Origin: Apus apus
Taxonomy: Eukaryota; Chordata; Aves; Apodiformes; Apodidae
Reading direction: 5' to 3'
DNA: 64,000 nt
Assembly: GCF_020740795.1 (NCBI RefSeq)
Contig: NC_067305.1
Span: 3,286,001-3,350,000 of the forward strand
The notes below the pieces were generated by a model. It saw nothing but the letters and a program-made list of their open reading frames with translations, was not told where the DNA came from and did no database searches. Positions 11,505-36,000 of the stretch are shown one piece after another; positions within the stretch are counted from its first letter, which is position 1, and the number at the start of each line of letters is the position of its first letter. Both the position numbers and the translations under genes were made by a program.

Positions 11505-12300
11505 CATCGGACCCACCCGCGGACCCCAGGGCTGCACCCACGGACCCCCAGGGACCCCCAAGGACCCCAGGGCTGCACCCACGGACCCCCAGGGACCCCC
11601 ACGCACCCCAGGGCTGCACCCACGGACCCCCACGGACCCCCACGGACCCTAGGGCTGCACCCACGGACCCCCACGGACCCCAGGACTGCAGCCACGGACC
11701 CCCAGGGCTGTCCCCACAGACCCCCACAGACCCCACAGACCCCCACGGACCCCAGGGCTGCACCCACGGACCCCAAGGCTGCACCAGGAATCCCCACGGA
11801 CCCAAGGGCTGCACTCACGGACCCCCAGGGACCCCCAGGGACCCCCGGACTGCACCCACGGACCCCCACGGACCCCAGGGCTGTCCCCACAGACCCTCAC
11901 AGACCCCCACGGACCCCAGGGCTGCACCCACGGACCCCAGGGCTGTCCCCACGGACCCCCACAGACCCCCATGGATCCCAGGGCTGCACCCACGGATCCC
12001 CACAGACCCCAGGGCTGTCCCCACAGACCCCCACGGATCCCAGGGCTGTCCCCATGGACCCCAGGGCTGCACCCACGGACCCCAGGGCTGCACCAAGGAC
12101 CCCCACGGACCCCAGGGCTGCACCAGGGATCCCCACGGACCCCAGGGCTGTCCCCAGAGACCCCCACGGACCCCAGGGCTGCACCCACGGACCCCCACGA
12201 GCCCCCCAGGGCACTGAGGGCTGCACCCATGACCCCCCCAGCCCCCCAGGGCTGCACCCATTAGATCCCCTCACACCCCACGGGCCTTAGGGCTTCACCC
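11505..12300 (+). repeat. GC-rich minisatellite (CACGGACCCCAGGGCTGCACC type)
   Basis: About 800 bases built from units of about 15-21 bases around CACGGACCCC and CAGGGCTGCACC, arranged in higher-order combinations. All frames stay open on both strands, which explains the long proline- and glycine-rich reading frames here. They are not genes. The array starts about 185 bases upstream of the UBXN6 ATG. About 400 bases of unique GC-rich DNA (12301-12714) follow, in which I see nothing. Confidence 0.95.
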
Positions 12301-12714
12301 ACAGACCCGCCCCCCCAACCCACGGACACAGCCCTGGCTCTGCAGCCCCCTCAGTGCCCCACGGGGGACCCCCCCCCCCCAGCGGGGACACCACAGGACC
12401 CGGGCCTGCAGTGCCAGCCAGCAAGGAGCCCCCGGGCCCCCCGGGGATGTGGCAGAGGGGACACGGAGAACACGCGTGGAGGGGACGTTTGTGTTGTCAG
12501 GGGCTCGGCCCGGCTGAAGCGACTGCTGAGCTGCAGCAGGACATGCAGAAACACGGATCCCCCCCCCCGGCCCCAGCTGCTCCCCAGCGCCCCTCCTGCA
12601 GGAATTCCCCCCGCAGAGCCCACGGGAGTTCCTGCTCGTGGCCCCAGACCCCCTCATGTCACTGCCCAGGGCTCACGGACTCACAAAGGAAAAGACCTTG
12701 ATGATCACAGCTCC

Positions 12715-25715
<13,001 letters not shown>

Positions 25716-26330
25716 GGAAAACCAGCTCCTGCCTGGAGGAGGAGGAGGAGGAGGAGGAAGCAGAGGGGCTGCAGAGGGTGACCAGCCTCTGCCTCATCCC
25801 CTGCTCGAGTCCCTTCACCAAGTCACTGAGTAGCTGATGTCCCAGGTCTTGTCCCGTGCCCCCCGGCCAGTGCCTCGGGGGGGGCTGTGCTGGTTTGTCT
25901 GGATTTGTCCCCCTCTTCTTTGTTTGTTTTTTATTTCTACATTTCATTTTACTTCTTCGTTGTTCCGGTTTCGTTTTGGTTTCCTCCCCCCCCCCCCCTC
26001 CCCTTACCTGATTTCTTGTGATTTCAAATGAATAGAAAGGAGGGTTTTTTTTTTAAAATGAAAAACAAACAAACAAAACCCAACGACCCCCCCAACCGAA
26101 CACGAGGAGCCCGGAGTGTCTGGTTCTTGAGGCATCGCTGACTGTGACGAGGGGAGGGCAGGAGCAGCCCCCTGCCCATCTTCCCCCCTCTCCCCTTTCC
26201 TTCCCTTGGGCCCTGGCCCACCCTACGAGCCAGGACCAGGCACCCATGGGTGTCCCTGTCCCTCCTGAGGGGAGTGGGACAACCAACCCAGGCTGCTTTC
26301 TTCTTGGTTTTCCAACACCTTGGACATGGC

Positions 26331-26363
<33 letters not shown>

Positions 26364-26624
26364 AGCTTCTCCCATCTCCTTTCCCCACCACCATCTTCTC
26401 TCTGACCAGAAACAGCTGCTGGAGCCTGGTCCCTCTGCTCCAGCAGGGGAGGCAGCAGGGCTGGGCACCACCTTTTGGGTTAAAAACAAAAGAGTTGAAA
26501 AAGAAAATGGTGTCTTTCTCTCTCTTCTCTCAGCCAGGGAGGGACTGAAACGTGGCAGCATCCTGCCTTGTGCTGGGCAGCATCTTTTGTCTGTCTGTCT
26601 GTCTGCTCTTTTGCCAAGGTCTGA

Positions 26625-26659
<35 letters not shown>

Positions 26660-26668
26660 TACATGTAA
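25716..26668 (+). other. HDGFL2 3' UTR with G30 and T31 runs
   Basis: The 3' UTR after the stop is about 950 bases. It includes a C run near 25988, an uninterrupted run of 30 G at 26333-26362 and a run of 31 T at 26628-26658 that lies 10 bases before the poly(A) signal. Homopolymer lengths may be assembly approximations. Confidence 0.8.
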
Positions 26669-26674
26669 AATAAA
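26669..26674 (+). terminator. HDGFL2 poly(A) signal AATAAA
   Basis: AATAAA lies in GTACATGTAAAATAAAGATG just after the T run, followed by a GT-rich stretch (CACTGTGTCC). It is the first canonical plus-strand signal downstream of the stop. Confidence 0.85.
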
Positions 26675-27331
26675 GATGTTCCCAGCTCAACCAGTCACTG
26701 TGTCCTCCAGCCCTCTTTGTGCCAGGGCCAAGGGAAGAGGGGACACTCACCCCCCCACACACCCCCACCCCCACTTTGAGGCTGTTCTTGCTGTAACTCT
26801 GCCCTGGGAAGAAGGGTTATGGGTTTATTTCCAGGGCTGATTTCATGCTCCAACCCTCCATAAACAAAACCCAAATAAAACCCATTTAAAATAAGATCAA
26901 ACAATTAAAAACAAAAAATAATAAAAGAAATGAAGCTTCTTGCCCAACTTGCTGGGAAGCAAGAGGGGGGTGGGGAATGGGGTGAGATGCTGCTGCTTGG
27001 CATGGGGGAGGTTCTCAGGGTGGAGAGATGTGGGAACAACCTGGAATCCAGGGAAGCTGGATGGGGTGGGGCGGGACACAGGGAACTGTCACCATGGCCC
27101 ATGAAGGGTTGGTTAAACCCTGAGCTGCCCCAACAAGGAGCTTGTATGTGATCCCAACCCAGACTGGGGTATCACCCTGGGTCCAGAGGGGGTGGATTTC
27201 AAGGTATCTACAAGGTTGGTGTGTCCATCCTTCCCTCCCTATACTCCTCATTCTCCTTTGGCTGTTGCAGCCCCCATCGTCACACCAGGGGTTGGAATAA
27301 CACCAAGAGACAGACAAGAACTTGAGCAGAG
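26675..27331. other. Intergenic, no gene recognised
   Basis: The interval lies between the HDGFL2 3' end and the perilipin-like remnant. It includes an AT-rich block (26860-26935) with AATAAA on the plus strand near 26874. On the minus strand there is an AATAAA at 26824-26829 that could serve the remnant. No coding exon is seen. Confidence 0.5.
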
Positions 27332-27720
27332 TCATGTTGGTGCCACCAAGGCCGTGGAATGGTTTCCAACTAGAGTAGCTGGTGGAATGTGGGGGCCCCT
27401 CACTACCTCGTGCTGTCCTGGGGGGGTGGTGGATGGTGACCCCATGACAGCCATCTCAAGAGTGTCCTCCAGCCAGGGCACCAGCAGGTGCTGGAGCAAG
27501 AACATCACCAATGCCTCCCAGGCCTGGGCCACCACCTCACGTCCCTGGTCCACCAAGGTCCCCAGCAGCTCCTGCAGGATCCTGGACAGGTTGAAGACTC
27601 TTCCAAGCTTGGCTGTGGAGCACTGGGCTTGCCAGACCTGAGCTTGCTGCAGCTGCCCCACGGCCTCCTGCTGACCCTGCCCCACTGTCCCACCAGCTCT
27701 TTGGACCATGGTGGGGGTCC
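27332..27720 (-). pseudogene. Perilipin-like C-terminal exon, remnant or highly diverged third copy
   Basis: A minus-strand reading frame ends at 27332. It contains QQEAVGQLQQAQVWQAQ, then LSRILQELLGTLVDQGR, EVVAQAWEALVMFLLQHLL and VPWL. By eye this lines up with the last exon of the neighbouring perilipins ([17 protein letters not shown], then [17 protein letters not shown], then [18 protein letters not shown]): the same helix spacing and a similar distance to the terminal WL. The family motif WLVGPFAP is replaced by WLEDTL. A weaker possible upstream exon at about 27920-27990 resembles the end of perilipin exon 5 (LTQLQHVLGG before a GTGAGA donor). I found no N-terminal PAT exon. It could be a decayed gene or a fast-evolving one. 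Chance similarity of an amphipathic helix is the main alternative. Confidence 0.42.
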
Positions 27721-28699
27721 CACACCCCACAGCCAGTCCTGCCTGGGGGCTGGGGCAGGGGTCCTGGCTGTTGCAGGGTGGCTTCTCCAAGTCTTGGGAC
27801 ATGCTCTCTGTTGGGAAGGGTAGCACGACTGTGGGGTCCCAGGCATGGTGGGGGTCCCCCTCCCACCCCAGCACCACAGTTGGTGGCTCTCACCCCACCA
27901 AGGACATGCTGGAGCTGGGTGAGGTGGTGGTGGGTGTCCAGCTGCCATGAGGCAGGTCCTGGTGTCACCAACAAGGCAGCTAAATGGAAGGACACAGCTT
28001 GGAGACCTCCCAGCAAAGGACACATCTGGCCACTGTGGGGGAGCAGGGACCCCTGGCAGCCTTGCCCATAGGGTCCCTGGTGGTTCTGCTTGCAAGGGGT
28101 GGGGGGACACAGTGCTGACCCATGGGGGGCAGGGGGCTGCCACAGAGCCCCAAAGCCATCTCTGGACTGAGCCATGCCTCAGGGGGGGGGGGGGGAAACA
28201 CAAGCCCCTCCCCCCCCCCCCAGGATGGTGGTCTGAGCCCCTGGGGCTGGGGGGATTCTGCTCCCAGGACAACCCCCCAGTCCTCATACCTGCCCCTCTG
28301 GTCCCACCAGGGCTGGGGACAGGACAGGGGTCACAGGGGGCTGTGAAATGGGGCGGGGGCAGGGAGGGGGGGGAAAGGACATGTGGTGGTTGTTCCTCCA
28401 TAAACCCCCTTCACTCACCTTCAACCATGGGCCCAGATGAAGCAGGGGGGGAAAGAAGCCAGAGGTGGGGGGGGCTCAGCAGAGGGTTGTCCCCTCTGGT
28501 GTCTCCACGAGCAGCCCCAGCCCCTGTGAGCTCCCCTGGGGTTATGACATCATGGCTCCTGCCACCAGCTCCCCTCACCCCTCTGCTTGGGGGGCCCAGT
28601 GCCACCTCAGTCCCCTGCCCACCCCCCCCACCCCCCCCACCCCCCCCCCCCAACACCTCCCCCAGAAGCAGTTTCAATCCAGTGCAAAACTAACAAGAG
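27721..28699. other. Spacer between perilipin remnant and perilipin gene
   Basis: GC-rich unique DNA with short C/G runs at about 28180-28222 and 28625-28652. Apart from the weak exon-like piece near 27920-27990, I see no coding exon and no interspersed repeat. Confidence 0.45.
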
Positions 28700-28705
28700 T
28701 TTATT
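28700..28705 (-). terminator. Perilipin (28988-31346) poly(A) signal
   Basis: The plus strand TTTATT reads AATAAA on the minus strand, 280 bases past the stop at 28988. The context is ATCAATAAACTCTTG. Confidence 0.8.
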
Positions 28706-28987
28706 GATTCACCAGCTGCCCCCCTCGCCCCACCCTGCAAGACCAGGGGCTTGAAGGCACCAAGGCTGAGGGGACACAGGGCTGGAGGTGACCCCACTGG
28801 GCACTTGGGGTAACCAAGGCACTGTGCTGCACGTCCCTGGCACAGGTGACAAGGGACAAAGCTACACACGGGGCAGGCACTGAAGTTAAGGGCAGGTTGG
28901 GCCAGGCAGGGGTTAGTAAGATGCTCCTATTGCAGCTTTGGGGGGGATGGGGGGTGGGACACCAACATCACCCCACCCCAGAAGGTG

Positions 28988-31346
28988 CTACTTCATCTCC
29001 TGCTCCACTGGGCGCTGACGTGAGGGGGCAAAGGGTCCCACCAGCCAGGTCAGGGGGGGGTTCTGGGCCATGTGCTCCACCAGCTCATCCATCAGCTGGC
29101 GAGCTTTGGTGGCATGAGCCCTGGCCCGGGCCAGGACACTGCCTGTCACCTCCTGCAGGGAGGTGAGGGAGCCCAGGGCTGCCCTCAGCTCCTCCACGTT
29201 CTGCCGGACCTGCCCTGCCTTCTCCTGGATGCTGGCAGGGAGGCCCTGGAGGCTGGACACCAAAGGCTGGCAGGAGCTCTGGAGCTGCTGTGTCAAGCCC
29301 TGCAGCATGACCAGTGTACCCGATTCCACCTGCTGCAGGGGGGGACGACAAGGGGGTGGTGAGCAGGGAAGGGGACACCAGGTGACCCCAGGGACCACCC
29401 CCTGCTCTCCACCTACCTCTGGTGGCACCAGGTCCTTGCCACCACCCGGCTGCTTCTTGTTCCACTCCAGCCACATCTGCTGCAGCTTCTCCTGCCCTCC
29501 CTGCAGCTTCTGGTCCATACCCTGCTTGAGGTACTCCACCTGGGGAGAAGAAGCAGAGACATGGGTGATGTGCTACGACCCCGGGGTGGCACGGGGAGGG
29601 GGGACTTGGGGACAGGTCCTACCAGGTCGAGGGTGCGCTGGAGCTGGGCCAGCAGGTCCTGGCTGCTGTGCTGGGCACTCTGCAGCTTGCCCAGGGAGTG
29701 CTGGAGGGCTCGGTGCTGCAGCTTGGCCGAGAGGGAGCCCAGACGCACGAAGTAGCTCTGCTGCTGCTTCTGCTGCTCTGGTTCAAAGCCCTCCACGGCC
29801 GTGGCCAGCTTGGCTGCAGGGGAGGGGAGCTGCTGAGATGGCAGCACTACCACCAACTCCATGCAGAGCCAGCATTACCCTGCTCAGGCTCCACCCAACC
29901 CCTCTCCAAGGGGACCCACCCCAACCCAGCTCCTTACCCAGCTCCTCATCCGTCATGGGCAGGTAATGGTCCACCAGCTCCTCTGACTTCTCCAGCATGG
30001 AGCCCACCCCGCTCACCACCATCTGGCCCACGGCTGAGCCCATGACAGTGTTGACACTGCTGCTCACAGCTGACTTGGTCAGTTCCACACTGCCCTGCAC
30101 AGCCCCCTTGGTCATGTCCATCACACCCGTCACCCGGCTGGTCACCGCGTCCTTGGCCCCAGCCACGGTGCTGGTCAGGACATCCTTGGCCCCTGTCACC
30201 GTGGAGGTCACCAGCTGCTTGGTGTCCGAGATGAGCTGGTGTGTGTGGGGGGGAGACACAACCCTCTGTTAAGCAGCACTGGGCAGGGGGGACCTCGAGC
30301 ATGTTCACCCACCCTACCCCGCTACCTTCTCCGGGGGCTGCTGCAGGATGGGCAGCTTCTCCTCCAGCTTATCCAGCCCTTTGCAGGCGTATTCGTTGGC
30401 GGTGGAAACTGAGGAGGGGAAAACAAATGGGGTTTAATACCTTTGGTGCCTCACAAGAGCTCTGACAGGGCCGGTTTTTGGGGTACCCCAAAATTCATGG
30501 GGTGCTGCCTCCCCACCCAGTGTCTCCTCCAGCTTCTCCTGCCCTTCCCGGGTGTATTTGGTGGTGGTGTAGATAAGAGATGATAAATGTGTTGGTTTTA
30601 TTATACCATCCTGCTACTCTGCAAGAGCTCTGCTCGAGCCAGTGCTTGCTGTACCCCAACATTCATGGGGTGTTGCCCCCCCCCCCGATCTCCCCCCCAG
30701 CCCTTCACACACACACTCCTTGGCCACACAACCCAGCGACACAACCCCAGCTCATTCCCACCCCGCTGTCCCACCACGGCTCGGCCAGCTCAGCCCAAAA
30801 CTCTTGGGGTGCTGCCCCCACCCCCCCCGTCCCCACTTACTCTGCGGCTCCAGCTTGGTGAGGAGGGGCTGGGCCCCACTGACCGCTGCTGCCGTCAGGG
30901 TCTTCACCCCCTTCTCGGCGGCGTCGCAGACGGACCTGACGTAGGGGTGGCTCTGCTTGGTGGAGGCGTAGGCGCTGGAGACCATGTCATAGGCAGAGCT
31001 CACCAGGGGCAGGTTGGCCACCCGTGTTCCGATGGTCTGAGTTAGGAAAGGGGTGGGTAGGGGAGGATGCAAAAGGTCAGGATGAATTTCGGGGAGTGCG
31101 GCGGAGCTCCCAGATCTCCGGGACACGGGGCTCTGCGTGCGCCCCAAGCCACCGAGCGGGGCTTTGGGGTACCCTGAGGACCCTGCAAGGCCACCCAAGG
31201 GTTGGATGACACTGAGTTCTGTCCCCAAGCAGAGGGACACACCCCACTCCACCCCCCACCCTCCCCGCCCCCCCAACCCCCTTTCCCCCACTGACCTGCG
31301 GCTCCTCCGCCTTGGGCTGCGCCGTCCCGGGCTCGCTGGTGGCCAT
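28988..31346 (-). CDS. Perilipin, PLIN3/PLIN4-like (complete, 7 coding exons)
   Basis: This is a lipid-droplet coat protein of the PAT family. Coding exons are 31346-31296, 31036-30841, 30408-30326, 30235-29938, 29813-29623, 29539-29417 and 29332-28988, in phase, giving 428 aa. Exons 2-3 hold the PAT region ([39 protein letters not shown]). Exon 4 has amphipathic 11-mer repeats of VTGAKD type, which bind the droplet surface. Exons 5-7 form the four-helix bundle ([28 protein letters not shown]) and end [11 protein letters not shown]. Length and sequence resemble mammalian PLIN3 (434 aa), but the position matches PLIN4, and PLIN4's long 33-mer array is absent. Exon 7 can start at 29332 or 29329 (NAGNAG acceptor). 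The ATG exon has an acceptor at 31354-31355, so a 5' non-coding exon is expected. Confidence 0.9.
30327..30982 (-). other. Gene-conversion tract, copy 1 (perilipin exon 3 to exon 2)
   Basis: This block and 35396-36052 in the next perilipin gene are about 97% identical across exon 3, the whole intron 2 and most of exon 2. Similarity drops sharply at both edges: within a few bases of the exon 3 donor on one side, and after GGCGCTGGAGAC in exon 2 on the other. Confidence 0.85.
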
Positions 31347-31497
31347 GGCGGGGCTGGGGGAGGGGGGACATGGACCGTGAGTGGGGTCAGACACCCCCCC
31401 CCAACACCCCTCACTCACCCCCAGAATTGGGGGACCCTAAGTTATCCCCCTCCTTAAAGCAGGGCAGCCCCTACCCGGGCCGACCGGGACCAGACTC

Positions 31498-31561
31498 ACC
31501 GCTCTGGGTACTCCCTGAACTCCTGGCTACCTACCCCGCTTCCTCCCCACCCACTTTTATA
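31498..31561 (-). promoter_or_regulatory. TATA box and non-coding first exon of the perilipin gene
   Basis: The minus strand reads TATAAAA at 31561-31555. About 55 bases downstream is a strong donor, GAGCG/GTGAGTCTGG (GT at 31499-31498). This gives a short 5' UTR exon at roughly 31500-31528, which would splice to the ATG exon beginning at 31353. Confidence 0.65.
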
Positions 31562-31569
31562 CCCCCCGA

Positions 31570-32340
31570 GCCCGGCCCCGAGCGCATGTGACCGGGACCC
31601 GCCCCCCGGGGCCGGTGCGGGGCGGCCCGGGAGCACCGACCGGCGGGGAGCGCCGGGGCCGGGGCTGCACCGACCCCCTCCCCGAACCGGGACCGGGACC
31701 TTCCCGGGACTGGGACCCCTGGGGATCGCAATCCTCTGGATCAGGCTGGGTCGTCGTCCCCCCGGAACCGGGACTGGGAGCCCCCCCGGTACCGGGAACC
31801 GCCGGGTCAGTCTGCACCGAGGACCCCCCCCCAGCAGGACAGGAACCCCCTCTGGGCTGAATCTCCTGGGAACTCGCTGCGCCGACTTTTCTGGGACCAC
31901 ATCCCTCAGGACAGGACGCACTGACCCCTCCGGGACCGGATCCCCCGGGAACGGGCTGCACCGACCCCCTCCCCCGGCACCGCTTCCTCCCCGGGCCCAG
32001 ATCCCTCCCGGGACTGGATCCCTTGGGATCGGGCTGCACTGGCCCCAGCCGGGAGCCGATCCTCCCCCGGGACCGGGACCGGGACCAGATCCCCCAGGAC
32101 CAGACCGCACCGACCCCCCCGGGCCGGGCTGCAACGACCCCACACCCCCCCCCGATTCCAGATTCCCCCCGAGCACCGGATCCCTCGGGATCGGGCTACA
32201 GTGACTCCCCCGGGACCCGACTCCCCCCCACGACACCAGCACGGACCAGCGCCCCGGGGCCCCGATCCCCCAAGCCAGGCTGCCCCGACCCCCCAACACC
32301 CACCCCCCTGCCCCCCTTGCCCCGACCCCAGGGGGCAGAT
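31570..32340. repeat. Degenerate GC-rich repeat upstream of the perilipin promoter
   Basis: Loosely repeated GGGACCGGATCCCCCGGGA and GGCTGCACCGACCCC motifs, without a strict period. All frames are open by composition. I see no gene. A further GC-rich stretch with a G12 run (32477) continues to about 32760. Confidence 0.7.
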
Positions 32341-33082
32341 CAGGCACTGACCCCCCCCCGCCCCCAAACGCCCCTCTTCCCTCGAGGGGATCCCCCCAAC
32401 ACGGGGCTCCCCTCAGTTCCCCCACCTGGCCCAGTGCAGGAGGTCAGGCTGTCCCAATGGGTGCTGCGGGTCCTGGGGGGGGGGGGGTTGGGGTACCACC
32501 CTGCTGGGTGCCGTGGCCACGCTGTGCCTGGGGATCCCCGGGCCCTGCCCCGTGGTGGTGACAATAACCGGGACGAAGTTCAGTGCCACACGGTCCCGGG
32601 TCACAGTCCAGACACCCCAGCACTGCCCCCCCCCCAGCACCCTGCGTCCCACCCCCCCATCCCAGCACCCCGCCAGGGAGACCCTCTCCATGGAGGCACC
32701 CCCTGCCCTGTGGGACCCCCCCCCAGGGACCACCCCCCAGGACATGGTGGCTCCTCCACAACAGACTGTGAGTCATTTAAAGGCATAAAACGTTGGGTTT
32801 TGTTTTTTTTTTTCCCCTCTTTAAGTGACTTTGGAGACATTGAAACAAGAAAACCCGACGCTCTCTGGGCTGGGGGGGGGGGGGCACCACGGGACCCCCG
32901 GCTGGGCCCACGCTGTGTCCTCCATGTGCCACTGGCCCCTCCCCAAACGTGTCCCCAGCTGAGGCAATCAGGGGCCCCACGCCAGGTCACCGAGTCCATC
33001 ATCACCTTGTCCCCAGTGGGAAGGGGGTTGGCTGTGGTGGGTGGGCATCCCCCCAGTTTGGTGGTGCCAGGGGTGGGGGGGC
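32341..33082. other. Perilipin intergenic region and probable PLIN5 3' UTR
   Basis: The stretch between the upstream perilipin and the PLIN5 stop has a T run (32803-32813) and a G run (32873-32883). I could not find a canonical minus-strand AATAAA, so the PLIN5 3' end is undefined. Confidence 0.4.
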
Positions 33083-36000
33083 TCAGTGATGGCCGCAGAG
33101 CTGCGGAGGAGGGGGCACCTCGTGAGACCCCCCGACGGTGATGCAACCCTCCCACTTGGCCATCTCCACTGGGACATCCTCTGGATACTCCACCAGGATG
33201 GGGGCGAAAGGTCCCACCAGCCAGGGCAGGGGCGTGTGCTGCCCCACGTACTCCAGCAGCTCCTCGATGCCCAACTGTGCCCGCGTCACCGTCTCCCGGC
33301 TCTGCTCCAGCACCAGGTCTGACAGGTCGTGGAGGGAATGGGCACGAGCAAGGGAAGCCTGGACACCCTCCACGCCGTGCCGGACGTGTCCCGCCGTCTC
33401 CTGCACGCTGCTGGGGAAGGCCCGGGCACTGGTGGCCAGGTGGGTACAGGCAGCCTGGAGCTGGTGCAGGAGCCCCCGCAGCATGGCCAGCGTCCGGGCC
33501 TCCACCTGCAAGGCACCAGCCGTGGCCCTGGGGCAAGGTGTGACCTCTGCCTGGCACAGACTGGACCCCCCAGACCTTGGGGTCCTCCATGGGCATGGTC
33601 ACCTGCTTTGTACCTTCGTGTTCTTCACGGGCTTGGTCCTCCACCCCCATAGCTCAGCGTTCTCCAGGGACATGTTGCCCTACCCCCTCCCTTGCTGTCC
33701 TCCACAAGCATGATTGCCCACCCCATGCTTTGGTGTCCTCCATGGGCATGGTCCCCTACCTTATACCTTGCTGTCCTTCACAGGGCATGGTCCCCCCACC
33801 CCATACTTTGGTATCCTCCATGCCTGTTCCTCTACCCCATATACTGCTGTCCTCCATGGACACAGCCTCCCAGCCCCTACCTTGGTGTCTTCCACGGGTA
33901 TGGTCTCCAACCCCTACCTTGCTGTCCTCCATGGACGTTGTCCCCCACCCCATACCTCGGTGTCCCCCATGGTACCCCCACCCCATACCTCAGTGTCCCC
34001 CACGGTACCCACACCCCATACCTGGCTCTCCTCCATGGGCACAGCATCCTGCTGGCTCCACTCCAGCCACATGTGGTGGAGATGCTGCCGGGCACCGGAG
34101 AGGGGCCCATCCGCTCCCTGCCGCCCCTGCTCGATCTGCGGGAAGGGACAGCCAGGTGGGACCACACCTGGGGAAGGGTCTGCTGGGTCAGCACGGCTCT
34201 GCCGCTGCCCCCCGCCAGGTCCTTACCAGCTCGAAGACACGGTGGAGCTGGGCCAGGCCGTGCTGGGCACTGTGCCGTGCCCGTTGCAGCTCTCTCAGCG
34301 AGCGCCGCAGTGCCCGGTGCCGCAGCTTGGCCGAGAGGGAACCCACCCGCACGAAGTAGCTCTGCCGCCGCCGCCGCTCCGGCACCGCCACCGCTGCCAC
34401 CTCTGACACCCCTCCTGCTGCCACCTCTCCTGCTGCCACCTCTGACACCCCTCCTGCTGCCACCTCTCCTGCTGCCACCTCTCCTGCTGCCACCTCTGCC
34501 GCCTCTCCCGCTGCCACTGCGGGGACAGCGGGTGAGACCCAGCTGGACCGCCCCGCACCAGGCACCCCACCATCCTAGTCCTGGGATGAGCTCCCCCCCC
34601 TCCAAGCTCTGCAGCCCACCCCACCCCACCGGGGGGTGCCCAGCTGCAGGATGCTCGGCCACCAGCTCACGCTGAGGTGTCACCAAACAGCCAGGTGGCC
34701 TCTCCAGTCACCACTGCGGTGACACGGGGCCAGCTCTGCCCGGGGCTCCCCCGTGCTGTGCTATAAATACCCCAGATGCCACATGGCACGGGGCTATATT
34801 TGCTTTCTGGTTTCCAGGTGAGAGTTCAGCCATTACCGTGCTTTGGGTTCCCACTGAGAGGGGACAGTGCCCTGCATTGTGCCCATCACATGGGGCTTGG
34901 CAGTGCCCTGACATAGCAGAGATACCCAGGGACCACCCTAGGGGGGGGGTGTGGGTAAGCAGGGACACGGGGTGCAAACAACATTAGGGCAGAGCTGAGC
35001 AACGGCGGGGAGAGGGACGGTCGGGGGCAGTGAGGTTGGCACCCCAAATTTGGGACGGTGGTTTTTTGGTACTCACCGGGTTCCTCCAGCCTCACGGGCA
35101 GGTACCGCTCTACCAGCTCCTCAGATTTACCCAGCACGGCATCCACCCCCGTGACCAGCAGCCTGCCCACTCGGGAGCCCACCACGCTGCCCACGCCGGT
35201 GCTGAGCGCCGAGCGCGTCCTCTCCACGCCGCCCCGCACCGCGCCCCGCGCCAGCCCCACCGCCCCGCTGACGGTGGACGACACCAGCTGCCTGGTCCCT
35301 GCCACCACCTGCGAGGGGACAGCAGAGGGATGGCTCTGGCCCACCAACCTCACCCTGGAACCCCGAGCCGTGACTCCCCCAGGGGAGATGTTACCCTCTC
35401 CGGGGGCTGCTGCAGGATGGGCAGCTTCTCCTCCAGCTTATCCAGCCCTTTGCAGGCGTATTCGTTGGCGGTGGAAACTGAGGAGGGGAAAACAAATGGG
35501 GTTTAATACCTTTGGTACCTCACAAGAGCTCTAACAGGGCCAGTTTTGGGGGTACCCCAAAATTCATGGGGTGCTGCCTCCCCACCCAGTGTCTCCTCCA
35601 GCTTCTCCTGCCCTTCCCGGGTGTATTTGGTGGTGGTGTAGATAAGAGATGATAAATGTGCTGGTTTTATTATCCCATCCCGCTACTCTGCAAGAGCTCT
35701 GCTCGAGCCAGTGCTTGCTGTACCCCAACATTCATGGGGTGTTGCCCCCCCCCCCCCATCTCCCCCCCAGCCCTTCACACACACACTCCTTGGCCACACA
35801 ACCCAGCGACACAACCCCAGCTCATTCCCACCCCGCTGTCCCACCACGGCTCGGCCAGCTCAGCCCAAAACTCTTGGGCTGCTGCCCCCAAGCCCCCCAG
35901 CCCCACTCACTCTGCGGCTCCAGCTTGGTGAGGAGGGGCTGGGCTCCACTGACCGCTGCTGCCGTCAGGGTCTTCACCCCCTTTTCGGCGGCGTCGCAGA

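Noticed and set aside
10229-12290. Very long minus- and plus-strand open frames (up to 553 codons) rich in G, P, W, V
   Set aside because: They run through a GC-rich minisatellite and the CpG-rich UBXN6 5' region. Only UBXN6 exons 1-2 inside them show homology.
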